Assembly (NCBI GenBank): GCA_964595485.1
Contig: CAZQQN010000001.1
Location: 1-64,000, forward strand
Length of the DNA: 64,000 nt
Direction: 5' to 3'
Origin: CAZQQN01 sp964595485
GTDB lineage: Bacteria; Bacteroidota; Bacteroidia; CAILMK01; CAYYUA01
Shown: positions 28,319-37,414 of the stretch, piece by piece
Layout of the letters: each line of letters opens with the position of its first letter
Numbering within the stretch: the first letter of the stretch is position 1
The notes under the pieces: generated by a model
The model's input: only the letters and a program-made list of their open reading frames with translations
The model's database searches: none
What the model was told of the DNA's origin: nothing
Made by a program: the position numbers and the translations under genes

Positions 28319-31300
28319 ATGAAACAGTTTTTAAAGGCTTTAGCATTTCTCCTTCTGTTGATAATGGGTTTGGAGGATTTGCAAGCCCAGTCATCCATTG
28401 CAAAAAAGTGGAATGAGGAGTTATTGAAGGCCATACGGAACAGTAGGGCACGGCCAACAGTCCACGCCAGGAACCTTTACCATTGGTCAATCTTAGCCCA
28501 CGATTGTTGGGCAGCTTATCAGCCTAATGCGGAAACCTTCTTTTTAGGCAAGCAATTACGAGGTTTTAAATGCTCATTTGAAGGGGTGCCCAAGCCGGAT
28601 TCTCTGCAAAAGGCTCAGAAAAAAGCGATTTCTTTTGCCTCTTATCGCCTTTTAAAACATCGCTATAAAGTTTCTCCTAAGTATACCAAGATATTGAATG
28701 AATTAAAAGCCTTTATGAATAAAAGAGGGTATAACATTAACGATACCTCTACCAATTATTTAAAAGGGAATCCTGCCTATTTAGGAAATTATGTGGCACA
28801 ACAAATGATTCAATATGGCTTTCAGGACGGGGCCAATGAAGCTAATAATTATACCAACCAATATTACAAGCCACTGAACGATACGTTGAACCTTAGCAAA
28901 ACAGGGACACCTGGGTTAAAGAAACCTAATCACTGGCAGCCGCTTCAAATTACCAAAAGAAGAGATCAGGCCGGAAATCCGATTAAAGCTACTCAAACCG
29001 CCTTATCTCCTGAATGGGGTGATGTTGACCCTTTTGCGCTGAGGGATTCCAATAAAACCACCAAAGTGAGGCAAAGAACTGGTAGGCCTTATAAACTCTA
29101 CCTGGATCCCGGACAACCTCCTTACTTAGACACTTCAGCACCAGGTTGCCTGGATGATGAGTATAAATGGGGCTTTTGTATGGTCTCTATCTGGCAGTCT
29201 CACCTTGATCCTGCCAATAATAAAAAATGGGATGTATCCCCCAATAATATTGGTAATGTAGGTGATACGAGTTTTCCCGCTAAGTTTAAAAATTATGACA
29301 GTTTTTTTAATTTTATAAAAGGCGGTTCCATAGATCTTGGTAAGGGTTACGATAAAAATCCTGCAACGGGCCAACCCTATAAACCACAAAAAGTAAAAAG
29401 AGCTGATTATGCTAGGATTTTGGCTGAATACTGGGCCGATGGAATCGCTTCGGAAACACCTCCAGGGCATTGGTTTGCTATTTATAATAAAATTGAAAAT
29501 GATCCGGGATTCATCAAGCGATGGAATGGACAAGGTGATACGTTGGGTGATTTGGAATATGATGTGAAAGCTTATATGGCCCTTGGTGGGGCTATGCATG
29601 ATGCCGCTATTGCTGCCTGGAGCATTAAAGGCTGGTACGATTTTGTCAGACCCGTATCAGCCATTCGCTGGATGGCTTCTAAAGGGCAATGTACAGATCC
29701 CAATAAAATGAATTTTGACTCAGCCGGCATTCCATTAATTCCTGGTTACATTGAGCTAGTGAAACAGGGGGATAAACTTGCTGGGTCCAATAATCAAAAT
29801 GTAGGACAGATTAAACTTTATACCTGGCGTGGGCATAGTAATATTCAGGATCCTGAAACTGATACAGCCGGTGTTGGCTGGATTTTAGCCGGTGATTGGT
29901 GGCCATACCAAAAACCTTCTTTTGTAACGCCTCCATTTCCTGGGTATGTATCCGGGCATTCCACATTCTCAAGGGCTGCTGCTAATATTTTGACCCAGAT
30001 TACAGGAAGTCCCTATTTTCCGGGTGGTAAAAGTAATTTTCTTATGAAAAAGGATGAATTCCTTGAGCATGAAAATGGCCCCTCAGAAGATGTGTATTTA
30101 CAATATGCTAAGTATCGCGATGCAGCCGACTATACATCGCTATCCCGGATATGGGGCGGCATCCATCCTCCTGCTGATGATATCAATGGTCGGAAAATGG
30201 GGAAAAAGGCCGGTAATTACGCCTATAGCTTAGCTAATCAAATATACAATACCAAACCTGTATACGTGGAAGAGGTCAATGTCAGTGATAGTATCATTGC
30301 TACCGGAGACAATGGGAAAGTTCTGGATATTACCATTCGGTTTTCCAATAAAATGAATACAGGTAAAAAACCCGCTATTGCTTATCCTATAGATGAACCT
30401 TTGCAAAATACTTTGGCCTTTAAAAGCAGTAATTGGAAGAACAATAGAATATTCCGGATTCAGTACGATGTAAAACAATCGAAAAAACGGTTGACTAATA
30501 TATTTTTGAAAGTGGATAGTGCTTTTAGTCAAAAAGGTAAAATGGCTAACTCGTTCATTGCTGAAAACCCTTTTGTTATCAATACCAGGAAACCCAAGGT
30601 TAAGACTGTAATCCCTGACCAAACGCTGATCAATGATTCCCTGGCCAATAGCCAATTCCTCATTAAAGCGTCTTTTAATGAGCCCATGGATACCACTCAA
30701 AAACCGAAGATTAAATTGAGCAGCAATAATACGCTCTTAGCGGACCCTAACGCTAGCGAATGGTTAGATGAAAAAACACACGCATTTGCTTTTTTAGTAG
30801 CAAATAACGATGAGATCAAAAAACAAATGAATATTACCATAAAAAATAATGAAGATGTAGCAGGAAATTCCCTGAAAACCTTCGACTCATCAGGGGTATT
30901 TGCTATTGATACTAAAAATCCTTTACTGAAAAGTGCTAACCGGAATGATAGCGTCATTAACAAGAAAAAGGTGAGTAATATAAACCTTAAAGTGAATCTC
31001 GGCTTTTCAAAACCTATGGACACAGCTATTCAGCCTACATTACGCTTTCCTTCTAACAACCAACTGCAACAATCCTTTTCACTTAAGCAGGCTAAAAGTT
31101 ATTGGCTAAGTAATAAAGAATGCCAAGTCACTTTTGATGTAAAATCTATGGCGGTACAGGCTTACCACATCTCACCCTCTCTCTCGGCTTTTATTGATAC
31201 TGCAGGTAACCCTGTATCAGAAGGCACCATCGATGATTTTCTTGCCCTCGATACGAAGGAGCCTGGTATCGAATTCTATGAGCCAGGGACGTCTGCTATT

Positions 31301-32212
31301 TCTCTGCAAAATGAGGGAAATAGTGGGTTCAAGGTTGCCGTTAATTACGATGAGCCGATGGATCAAAATAAAAAGCCCGTTTTAAAAGTCAAAGCAAATG
31401 GTGACCAATTGAGGGCTGCTGATTATAACATCTTTAGTAGCTCTTGGAAAGATTCACAAACTTTTTTAGCGAGGTTCGACATTCAGGATACCACGATAAA
31501 GAAAGATGCTCTCTGCATTGAATCAAATTTTGGAGAGGACCGTGCCGGTAATGCGCAAAAGCTTCATAAAAAATGTGGGAAGCTTGCTATTGACCTGGTC
31601 AAACCCGTGGTAATTTCCATGTTTGCTAACACGTATTCGATTACTAATTCAGATAAGCAATTTGAACTAGTGTCCTTGTATGATAAAAATATGGATACAA
31701 CCGTTAAACCCACTTTTCAGTTAAAAGCTGACTCTACTTCAGTATCATTCCTTACCTATGACAGCAGTGAATCCAAATGGCTTTCGCCAACCTCTTTTCA
31801 AGGTACCTACAACGTAGAGGAATTGGTCTCTGATATCAGTCTTATAGATGTTTACCAAATGGATGCTCGAGATATGGCAGGAAACCCTATCGATACGGTT
31901 ATCAAACAAAATTACCTGACCGTTAGTAGCATTGGTAACGATAATAGCACCCAAGAAAAACAAATTCAGGTTTTTCCGAATCCATTAGATCAGGAAAATG
32001 AAGCGTTGATCCTACAGGCTGAAGCCAAACTGGATAATGTTAACCTCACAATATTTACTGCCAATGGTCAAAGGATTTACCAAAAGCATTGGAACACTTT
32101 AAATCAGGGTACTTATGAGCTAAATGTTCAGGATATTGCTGCGAATTCTATTTATTACCTTAGGTTGGAATCAGCCCAAATTCAGGAGGGTGTAAAGCTT
32201 ATCACCCATTAA
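28319..32212 (+). CDS. T9SS-exported vanadium-haloperoxidase/PAP2-type protein with Ig-like repeats
   Basis: 1297 residues. Signal peptide (~1-24, ending LQAQ). Residues ~25-640 form a haloperoxidase/PAP2-superfamily domain carrying all three oxyanion motifs: KX6RP at Lys437-Arg444, SGH at 545-547 and SRX5HX3D at Ser609-Asp620. These residues bind vanadate in haloperoxidases or phosphate in acid phosphatases. About five Ig-like repeats with the signature FxEPMDxxxKPxI then follow (~660-1200). The C-terminus starting VFPNPLDQENEAL is a T9SS type A sorting domain. Halide oxidation versus phosphatase activity cannot be decided from sequence alone; overall resemblance favours the haloperoxidase-like branch. 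Probably co-transcribed with the preceding gene. Confidence 0.87.
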   Translation: MKQFLKALAFLLLLIMGLEDLQAQSSIAKKWNEELLKAIRNSRARPTVHARNLYHWSILAHDCWAAYQPNAETFFLGKQLRGFKCSFEGVPKPDSLQKAQKKAISFASYRLLKHRYKVSPKYTKILNELKAFMNKRGYNINDTSTNYLKGNPAYLGNYVAQQMIQYGFQDGANEANNYTNQYYKPLNDTLNLSKTGTPGLKKPNHWQPLQITKRRDQAGNPIKATQTALSPEWGDVDPFALRDSNKTTKVRQRTGRPYKLYLDPGQPPYLDTSAPGCLDDEYKWGFCMVSIWQSHLDPANNKKWDVSPNNIGNVGDTSFPAKFKNYDSFFNFIKGGSIDLGKGYDKNPATGQPYKPQKVKRADYARILAEYWADGIASETPPGHWFAIYNKIENDPGFIKRWNGQGDTLGDLEYDVKAYMALGGAMHDAAIAAWSIKGWYDFVRPVSAIRWMASKGQCTDPNKMNFDSAGIPLIPGYIELVKQGDKLAGSNNQNVGQIKLYTWRGHSNIQDPETDTAGVGWILAGDWWPYQKPSFVTPPFPGYVSGHSTFSRAAANILTQITGSPYFPGGKSNFLMKKDEFLEHENGPSEDVYLQYAKYRDAADYTSLSRIWGGIHPPADDINGRKMGKKAGNYAYSLANQIYNTKPVYVEEVNVSDSIIATGDNGKVLDITIRFSNKMNTGKKPAIAYPIDEPLQNTLAFKSSNWKNNRIFRIQYDVKQSKKRLTNIFLKVDSAFSQKGKMANSFIAENPFVINTRKPKVKTVIPDQTLINDSLANSQFLIKASFNEPMDTTQKPKIKLSSNNTLLADPNASEWLDEKTHAFAFLVANNDEIKKQMNITIKNNEDVAGNSLKTFDSSGVFAIDTKNPLLKSANRNDSVINKKKVSNINLKVNLGFSKPMDTAIQPTLRFPSNNQLQQSFSLKQAKSYWLSNKECQVTFDVKSMAVQAYHISPSLSAFIDTAGNPVSEGTIDDFLALDTKEPGIEFYEPGTSAISLQNEGNSGFKVAVNYDEPMDQNKKPVLKVKANGDQLRAADYNIFSSSWKDSQTFLARFDIQDTTIKKDALCIESNFGEDRAGNAQKLHKKCGKLAIDLVKPVVISMFANTYSITNSDKQFELVSLYDKNMDTTVKPTFQLKADSTSVSFLTYDSSESKWLSPTSFQGTYNVEELVSDISLIDVYQMDARDMAGNPIDTVIKQNYLTVSSIGNDNSTQEKQIQVFPNPLDQENEALILQAEAKLDNVNLTIFTANGQRIYQKHWNTLNQGTYELNVQDIAANSIYYLRLESAQIQEGVKLITH

Positions 32213-32244
32213 ATGAATAGGCTTTTTTTCAAAGCGAAGATTGG

Positions 32245-33012
32245 TTAGCCCTGATTTTCCTTATTTACACGTACCGAATTAGCCTGGTCAGCTGATAATA
32301 ACAATACATCCGCTATGTTTACGTGATCTGGTGCATTAGCCTGCCAAAAAATTACATCGGCTACATCTTCTCCTGTTAGCGGTCGATAGCCTTCATAGAC
32401 TTTTTTAGCTCGCTCTTTATCACCATCATACCGAACTTCAGAAAACTCAGTTTCAGCAAGGCCAGGACAAACCTGGGAAACTTTTATTTGTTCTTCCAGT
32501 AAATCAATTCGCATGCTTTCGGTTAGTGCATCCACAAAGTGCTTAGAAGCAGCATAAACATTGCCATTTGGATATACCTCTTTTCCAGCCAGGGAGCTAA
32601 CGTTGATGATATGGCCTTTTCCCTCTTTTGCCATCATAGGCGCCACCTGCCTTGTTACATACAATAAGCCCTTGATGTTGGTGTCAATCATTTGCTCCCA
32701 GTGTTCTATATGGCCTTGATGAATTGGGTCAGCCCCTTTTGCTAACCCGGCATTGTTTACCAATAAATCAATATCCTGCCAATTAGCAGGCATGTTTTGA
32801 ATAACCTGATCAACGGCTTTACGATCTCTCACATCAAGTTGAACGGGGTAGCAGTGAATATCATGATGTTGAGTTAAATCCTGGCTAATGGCATTTAGCC
32901 TTTCCTGTCTCCGGCCAGTTATTATCAAGTGCCAATTATTGGCCGCTAATTTATAGGCGGTAGCTTTTCCTATGCCTGAGGTAGCACCAGTTATCAATGC
33001 AACTTTTCCCAA
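32245..33012 (-). CDS. Short-chain dehydrogenase/reductase, YdfG-like
   Basis: 255 residues, classical SDR fold: cofactor loop TGATSGIG near the N-terminus, NNAG, catalytic Ser in NVSSLAGK and YAASK. The Arg pair after the second strand (TGRRQERL) indicates NADP(H). The overall sequence resembles YdfG-type 3-hydroxy acid dehydrogenases that oxidise L-allo-threonine and serine, but SDR substrate assignment from sequence is weak. Monocistronic, convergent with the haloperoxidase gene. Confidence 0.88.
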   Translation of the reverse strand: MGKVALITGATSGIGKATAYKLAANNWHLIITGRRQERLNAISQDLTQHHDIHCYPVQLDVRDRKAVDQVIQNMPANWQDIDLLVNNAGLAKGADPIHQGHIEHWEQMIDTNIKGLLYVTRQVAPMMAKEGKGHIINVSSLAGKEVYPNGNVYAASKHFVDALTESMRIDLLEEQIKVSQVCPGLAETEFSEVRYDGDKERAKKVYEGYRPLTGEDVADVIFWQANAPDHVNIADVLLLSADQANSVRVNKENQG

Positions 33013-33143
33013 ATTGAATGCTTTTTAGATTTTCGCCGTAAAATTACCCAAGGTGCAATTCAGAGGCAAATTTGGTGTTTTGTACCTGTTTAGTTGTAAA
33101 AAGGAGCAGTATTCAATAATAGTGACTGAATTTAACCTAACCT

Positions 33144-33151
33144 TATCTTTG
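33144..33151 (+). promoter_or_regulatory. -7 element for the gene at 33172
   Basis: TATCTTTG, exact TAnnTTTG, 20 bp before the ATG; predicted leader ~15 nt. No clear -33 element. Confidence 0.35.
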
Positions 33152-33171
33152 ATATAAAAGACAGTGAAGTA

Positions 33172-33987
33172 ATGAAACTTTGCCAGTTACTCTTGCTTGT
33201 TCTCCTTACCATTGAAGGATTTGCTCAAAATAAAAATCGATCCGAACTAAAGGTTTGTGATTTACCAGCTGACCTGTCGGAGTCTTCTGGGCTCATTGTG
33301 GAGGGACCGAATATGTTTTGGAGTATCAATGATAGTGGTAATGATGCGGAGCTAATAGCTTTTGATAGTAATGGCCAAATTGTTCATCAAATTGATGTGA
33401 AAGGTGCTGTTAATAAAGATTGGGAAACCCTGGCCAAAAAGGGTGACACCTTTTTAATAGGAGATGTGGGTAACAACCGCAATAAACGGAAAGATCTCCG
33501 CTTTTTGCTGGTAAATAGAAAAGGTAAAATGTTGGAAGTATTATCTTTCAAATACGAGGATCAAAATCAATTTCCACCACCTAAGGCTAATATGAATTTT
33601 GACATGGAAGCATCTTTTTACCGAGCCGGTCATATATACATGTTTTCTAAAACCCGCGTACCAGATAATAAGCACACCAAAATTTATGAATTACCTGTTA
33701 AGCCCTTTAAAAAAAATTTAGAAGCTAATTTGTTGGATAGCTTGAATATCAAGACTGCGGTAACAGGCGCTACTAAATCGGCAAGCAATAATATTTTATT
33801 AATGAGTTATGGTAAGATTTATCGATTATCAAGCTTTAACCTTCATGATTGGGAATGTGTTAAAATAGACAATATTTCCATTCCGATTTCTCAAACAGAA
33901 GGCATCGGTCGTTCGAATGGTAACGACTTTTACTATACAGATGAACAAGGCAATTTATTCAAACACGATGTAAAGGCTTTCGATTAG
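33172..33987 (+). CDS. Secreted protein of unknown function, propeller-like
   Basis: 271 residues. A clear signal peptide (MKLCQLLLLVLLTIEGFAQ). The mature part opens with PADLSESSGL and MFWSINDSGNDAEL, a pattern seen in SdiA-regulated/esterase-like propeller proteins, followed by DWETLAKKGDTFLIGDVGNN and DMEASF. These repeated strand motifs suggest a small beta-propeller. I see no T9SS sorting domain, so it is probably periplasmic. Function not assignable. Divergent from the SDR gene. Confidence 0.75.
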   Translation: MKLCQLLLLVLLTIEGFAQNKNRSELKVCDLPADLSESSGLIVEGPNMFWSINDSGNDAELIAFDSNGQIVHQIDVKGAVNKDWETLAKKGDTFLIGDVGNNRNKRKDLRFLLVNRKGKMLEVLSFKYEDQNQFPPPKANMNFDMEASFYRAGHIYMFSKTRVPDNKHTKIYELPVKPFKKNLEANLLDSLNIKTAVTGATKSASNNILLMSYGKIYRLSSFNLHDWECVKIDNISIPISQTEGIGRSNGNDFYYTDEQGNLFKHDVKAFD

Positions 33988-34099
33988 CCGAAATTTTTTA
34001 ATCGGAGGGTAAGCTCTTGATAGCAGAGTTTGCGTTTAACAATTGTTTAACCCTATTTTTTTCTGCAAGCTACTAAGCAAGAAGGTGAACAAATTGGTT

Positions 34100-34107
34100 T
34101 AATTTTG
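34100..34107 (+). promoter_or_regulatory. -7 element for the GNAT-nitrilase gene
   Basis: TAATTTTG, exact TAnnTTTG, 23 bp before the ATG; predicted leader ~18 nt. Confidence 0.35.
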
Positions 34108-34130
34108 TAAGCATTATTCAAAATAGTATT

Positions 34131-35690
34131 ATGGCGAAAGAAACGCCCGGAATCTCGGAGCATAAACTTGAACTGCGAAAACTACAGCTCAGCGATTTTG
34201 ATGATATCAAGGAGATCATGGATTTAGTGTATCCGTCAATGGGGTCCTGGACCTATGATCAATTCAGAGCCCAGCTAAAAAGATTTCCGGATGGTCAGAT
34301 CTGTATTGAGGATAATGGGAAGGTAATAGCAGCAGCTATTAGCGTTATTATCAAATATGCGAAGTATGGGGATAAACATACGTATGATAAAATTACCGGA
34401 AATGGCTACCTAACGACCCATGATCCCAATGGTGATACTCTTTATGGCGTGGATATTTTCGCACACCCTGATTATCGCGGTCTGAGGCTGGGTAGGCGGC
34501 TATACGATGCCAGGAAAGAACTTTGTGAAAATCTGAATCTCCGGGCAATCGTGACAGGAGGACGAATCCCGAATTATAAATATTACAGCGATGAAATGTC
34601 ACCGCAACGATACATTGACCTGGTAAAGCGTAAAGAGATCTATGACCCAATACTGACTTTTCAACTTAATAATGATTTTCACGTTCGTAAGGTCATTACC
34701 AATTATATGCCCGATGATAAGGATTCCAAGTCATACGCCACTTTACTGGAATGGATTAATATTTATTATGAAGAGGAAGAGCCATTAATTGGCCGGCAGA
34801 AACAAGTTGTCCGCCTGGGTGTTGTGCAGTGGCAAATGAGGAGTGTAGCGTCTTTTGATGATTTATTGCAACAAGTTGAATACTTTGTAAGTACCATAGC
34901 TGGTTACCAATCCGACTTTGTGCTCTTTCCTGAGTTTTTCAACGGACCCCTGATGACTCAATTCAATGAAGAATCTCCTTCGGATGCCATCCGGTCGTTG
35001 GCCCAATATACCGAGCCACTTAGGGAGCAGCTTCTACACATGGCTGTCTCTTACAACATCAATATTGTTAGTGGGAGCATGCCGGTTTATTACAATGAAA
35101 GACTCTACAACATTTCCTACTTGTGTAGGCGAGATGGCACCTATGACTGGCAGTATAAGCTCCATATAACAGCTGATGAGACTGGTTATTGGGGACTTCA
35201 GGGTGGTCGTGAGCTAAAGACCTTTGATACGGATGTGGGTAAAATCGGAATCCTGATCTGCTACGATGCGGAATTCCCGGAATTATCACGCATACAAGCT
35301 GAAAATGACTTGAATATCCTTTTTGTTCCGTATTGGACAGATACCAAGAATGCCTATCTGCGTGTAAGACGATGCTCCCAGGCAAGGGCCATTGAAAATG
35401 AGTGCTACGTTGCTATTTCAGGTAGTGTTGGTAATTTACCGAGAGTCGAAAATATGGATATTCAGTATTCGCAGGCAGCTGTATTTTCTCCATCTGATTT
35501 TGCTTTTCCCCATGATGGTGTCATTGCTGAAGCAACACCGAATACCGAAATGACCCTGATTGCTGACCTCGATCTTGAATTGCTAAAAGAGCTCCGGGTC
35601 CATGGAAGTGTTACTAACCGCAAGGACCGCCGCAATGATCTGTTTAAAATTGAATGGTTAGGCCAAAGTAATGATGAGTCAAATGGTTAA
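34131..35690 (+). CDS. GNAT acetyltransferase-nitrilase fusion protein
   Basis: 519 residues. Residues ~12-200 are a GNAT N-acetyltransferase domain with the acetyl-CoA loop DYRGLRLGRRLYDAR at ~114-128. Residues ~228-500 are a carbon-nitrogen hydrolase with a full Glu-Lys-Cys triad: Glu268 in FPEFF, Lys343 in YKLHI and Cys377 in ICYDAEFPE. The two-domain form is a known family; the hydrolase probably cleaves a small amide and the GNAT part may modify or recognise the same compound, but no substrate is established from sequence. Cytosolic. Monocistronic, convergent with the NtrC-type regulator. Confidence 0.92.
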   Translation: MAKETPGISEHKLELRKLQLSDFDDIKEIMDLVYPSMGSWTYDQFRAQLKRFPDGQICIEDNGKVIAAAISVIIKYAKYGDKHTYDKITGNGYLTTHDPNGDTLYGVDIFAHPDYRGLRLGRRLYDARKELCENLNLRAIVTGGRIPNYKYYSDEMSPQRYIDLVKRKEIYDPILTFQLNNDFHVRKVITNYMPDDKDSKSYATLLEWINIYYEEEEPLIGRQKQVVRLGVVQWQMRSVASFDDLLQQVEYFVSTIAGYQSDFVLFPEFFNGPLMTQFNEESPSDAIRSLAQYTEPLREQLLHMAVSYNINIVSGSMPVYYNERLYNISYLCRRDGTYDWQYKLHITADETGYWGLQGGRELKTFDTDVGKIGILICYDAEFPELSRIQAENDLNILFVPYWTDTKNAYLRVRRCSQARAIENECYVAISGSVGNLPRVENMDIQYSQAAVFSPSDFAFPHDGVIAEATPNTEMTLIADLDLELLKELRVHGSVTNRKDRRNDLFKIEWLGQSNDESNG

Positions 35691-35760
35691 GGGGCCCCTT
35701 GGAACCTTAAAAGTATACCAATCGGTAAATTCACCTTATTGATATTATTAGCAAGGGGCA

Positions 35761-37131
35761 CTAACTAACAGGTTCTTTTTTAATACCGTATTTTTCCATT
35801 TTGTTATAAAGATGGCTTCTTTGTATGCCGATATTTTCAGCAGTTTTAGAGATATTCCAATTGTTCGCTGCTAATTTTTCCTGAATAAACAACTTTTCGG
35901 CATGGCTTTTAAAATCTTGCAGCTCCTCAAATTGATCTGCTTTGATAGCGGACTTTTGATCACCTTTATTTTTCCTCGGGGTGGCAAAAGTTGTGATATC
36001 CTCTTCTGTGATTTCACCTTGCGAAAGAATTACCAGCCTTTCAACCATGTTTCTTAATTCCCGGATATTACCTGTCCAATTCAGCTTTTTTAAGGCCTGC
36101 AATGCTTCTTCAGAAAAAGTTTTGGTTTCCATGCCATATTCAGCGCACAAGTCTTCCATGAAATGACGTGCTAGTAAAGGAATATCCTCAGGCCTTTCAT
36201 TCAAGGAAGGTACATGGATCAGGATCACGCTGATTCGATGGTATAAGTCTTCCCGGAAGTTCCCTTTTTCAATTTCCTCTTCTAAGTCTTTGTTGGTGGC
36301 TGCCACTACGCGAACATCGACATTGATCGCTTTATCTCCCCCAACCCGGTAGATTGTACCTTCTTCAAGGGTTCTCAAAACTTTTGCCTGGGCCGAAAAA
36401 CTCATATCTCCTATTTCATCAAGGAACAGGGTGCCGCCGTTTGCTTGCTCAAATTTGCCAATGTGCCTTTTAATAGCAGAGGTGAACGAGCCTTTTTCAT
36501 GACCAAAAAGTTCACTTTCGATCAGCTCGGAAGGGATTGCAGCACAGTTAACCTCCACGAGGTTACCATCTGTCCGGTTACTTTTCTCATGGAGCCAGCG
36601 GGCTACAAGTTCCTTCCCTGTTCCATTGGATCCTGTGATCAAGACCCTGGCGTCAGTGGGTGCCACTTTTTCAATCGTCTCTTTAATTTTTTGTATGGAG
36701 GATGATTCGCCTATGATATCCTGGGTTTGCTTGACTTTCCTTTTCAGGACTTTGGTCTCATTCAAAAGGTTAGACTTATCCAGGGCATTGCGTATAGTCA
36801 GAAGTAGACGGTTCAGATCAGGAGGTTTGGTGATGAAGTCATAGGCTCCCTTTTTAGCTGCTTCAAAGGCGCTTTCTTCATCGCCATGGCCTGTAATCAT
36901 TACAACAGGTGTTTCGGGGGCCTGCTCCATGCTATTGGCTAGTAACTCCATGCCGTCCATTTTGGGCATCTTGATGTCCAGCAGGATACAATCGTACTTG
37001 TTTTTCTTTATCAGGTTCAGGGCTTCCTGGCCCTCTTTGGCTTCCTCTGTTTCATAATTCTCATTACTAAGGATGTCTTTCAGGGTCTCCCTGATCATTT
37101 CTTCATCGTCAACGATCAATATTTTAGGCAT
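35761..37131 (-). CDS. Sigma-54-type (NtrC family) response regulator
   Basis: 456 residues. Receiver domain 1-~120 with the acidic pair Asp8/Asp9, phosphoacceptor Asp52 and Lys102. AAA+ domain ~138-365 with Walker A GSNGTGKE (167-174) and Walker B GTLFLDEIGD (233-242). A Fis-type helix-turn-helix is at the C-terminus (NNWNISKTAENIGIQRSHLYNKMEKYGI). The sigma-54 contact loop, normally GAFTGA, reads GSFTSA (214-219), a variant I recall in Bacteroidota homologs. No partner histidine kinase is adjacent, so this is an orphan regulator here. Targets unknown. Confidence 0.93.
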   Translation of the reverse strand: MPKILIVDDEEMIRETLKDILSNENYETEEAKEGQEALNLIKKNKYDCILLDIKMPKMDGMELLANSMEQAPETPVVMITGHGDEESAFEAAKKGAYDFITKPPDLNRLLLTIRNALDKSNLLNETKVLKRKVKQTQDIIGESSSIQKIKETIEKVAPTDARVLITGSNGTGKELVARWLHEKSNRTDGNLVEVNCAAIPSELIESELFGHEKGSFTSAIKRHIGKFEQANGGTLFLDEIGDMSFSAQAKVLRTLEEGTIYRVGGDKAINVDVRVVAATNKDLEEEIEKGNFREDLYHRISVILIHVPSLNERPEDIPLLARHFMEDLCAEYGMETKTFSEEALQALKKLNWTGNIRELRNMVERLVILSQGEITEEDITTFATPRKNKGDQKSAIKADQFEELQDFKSHAEKLFIQEKLAANNWNISKTAENIGIQRSHLYNKMEKYGIKKEPVS

Positions 37132-37381
37132 AAGGGTTTTTGGTGTTTATTTTTTAAAACGTTTCAGGGTTGCAAAATTGTATAAAAAATGATACAAATT
37201 TACAAGTGATAATGGTTGGTTTATTGGTTTCGAATAGCTTTTAATAAGCTAAATACGGAACTGGAAAAGCTTGTGGCATTTGTATCAATAAAACTTTTCG
37301 AAGGTCCTATCCTTTCATTATCTATTTATTACTTTTTATAAGTCGTAAAAAGCTTAACTGTAAATTTTAGTAAGGGATTGT

Positions 37382-37389
37382 TACCTTTG
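37382..37389 (+). promoter_or_regulatory. -7 element for the SerB-SerA fusion
   Basis: TACCTTTG, exact TAnnTTTG, 25 bp before the ATG; predicted leader ~20 nt. Confidence 0.4.
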
Positions 37390-37414
37390 CAGCTGTTCTA
37401 AAACCGTTAATGCC

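Noticed and set aside
29135..29599. 154-codon minus-strand frame opposite the haloperoxidase-like gene
   Set aside because: Antisense shadow of a conserved catalytic domain with no recognisable protein features.
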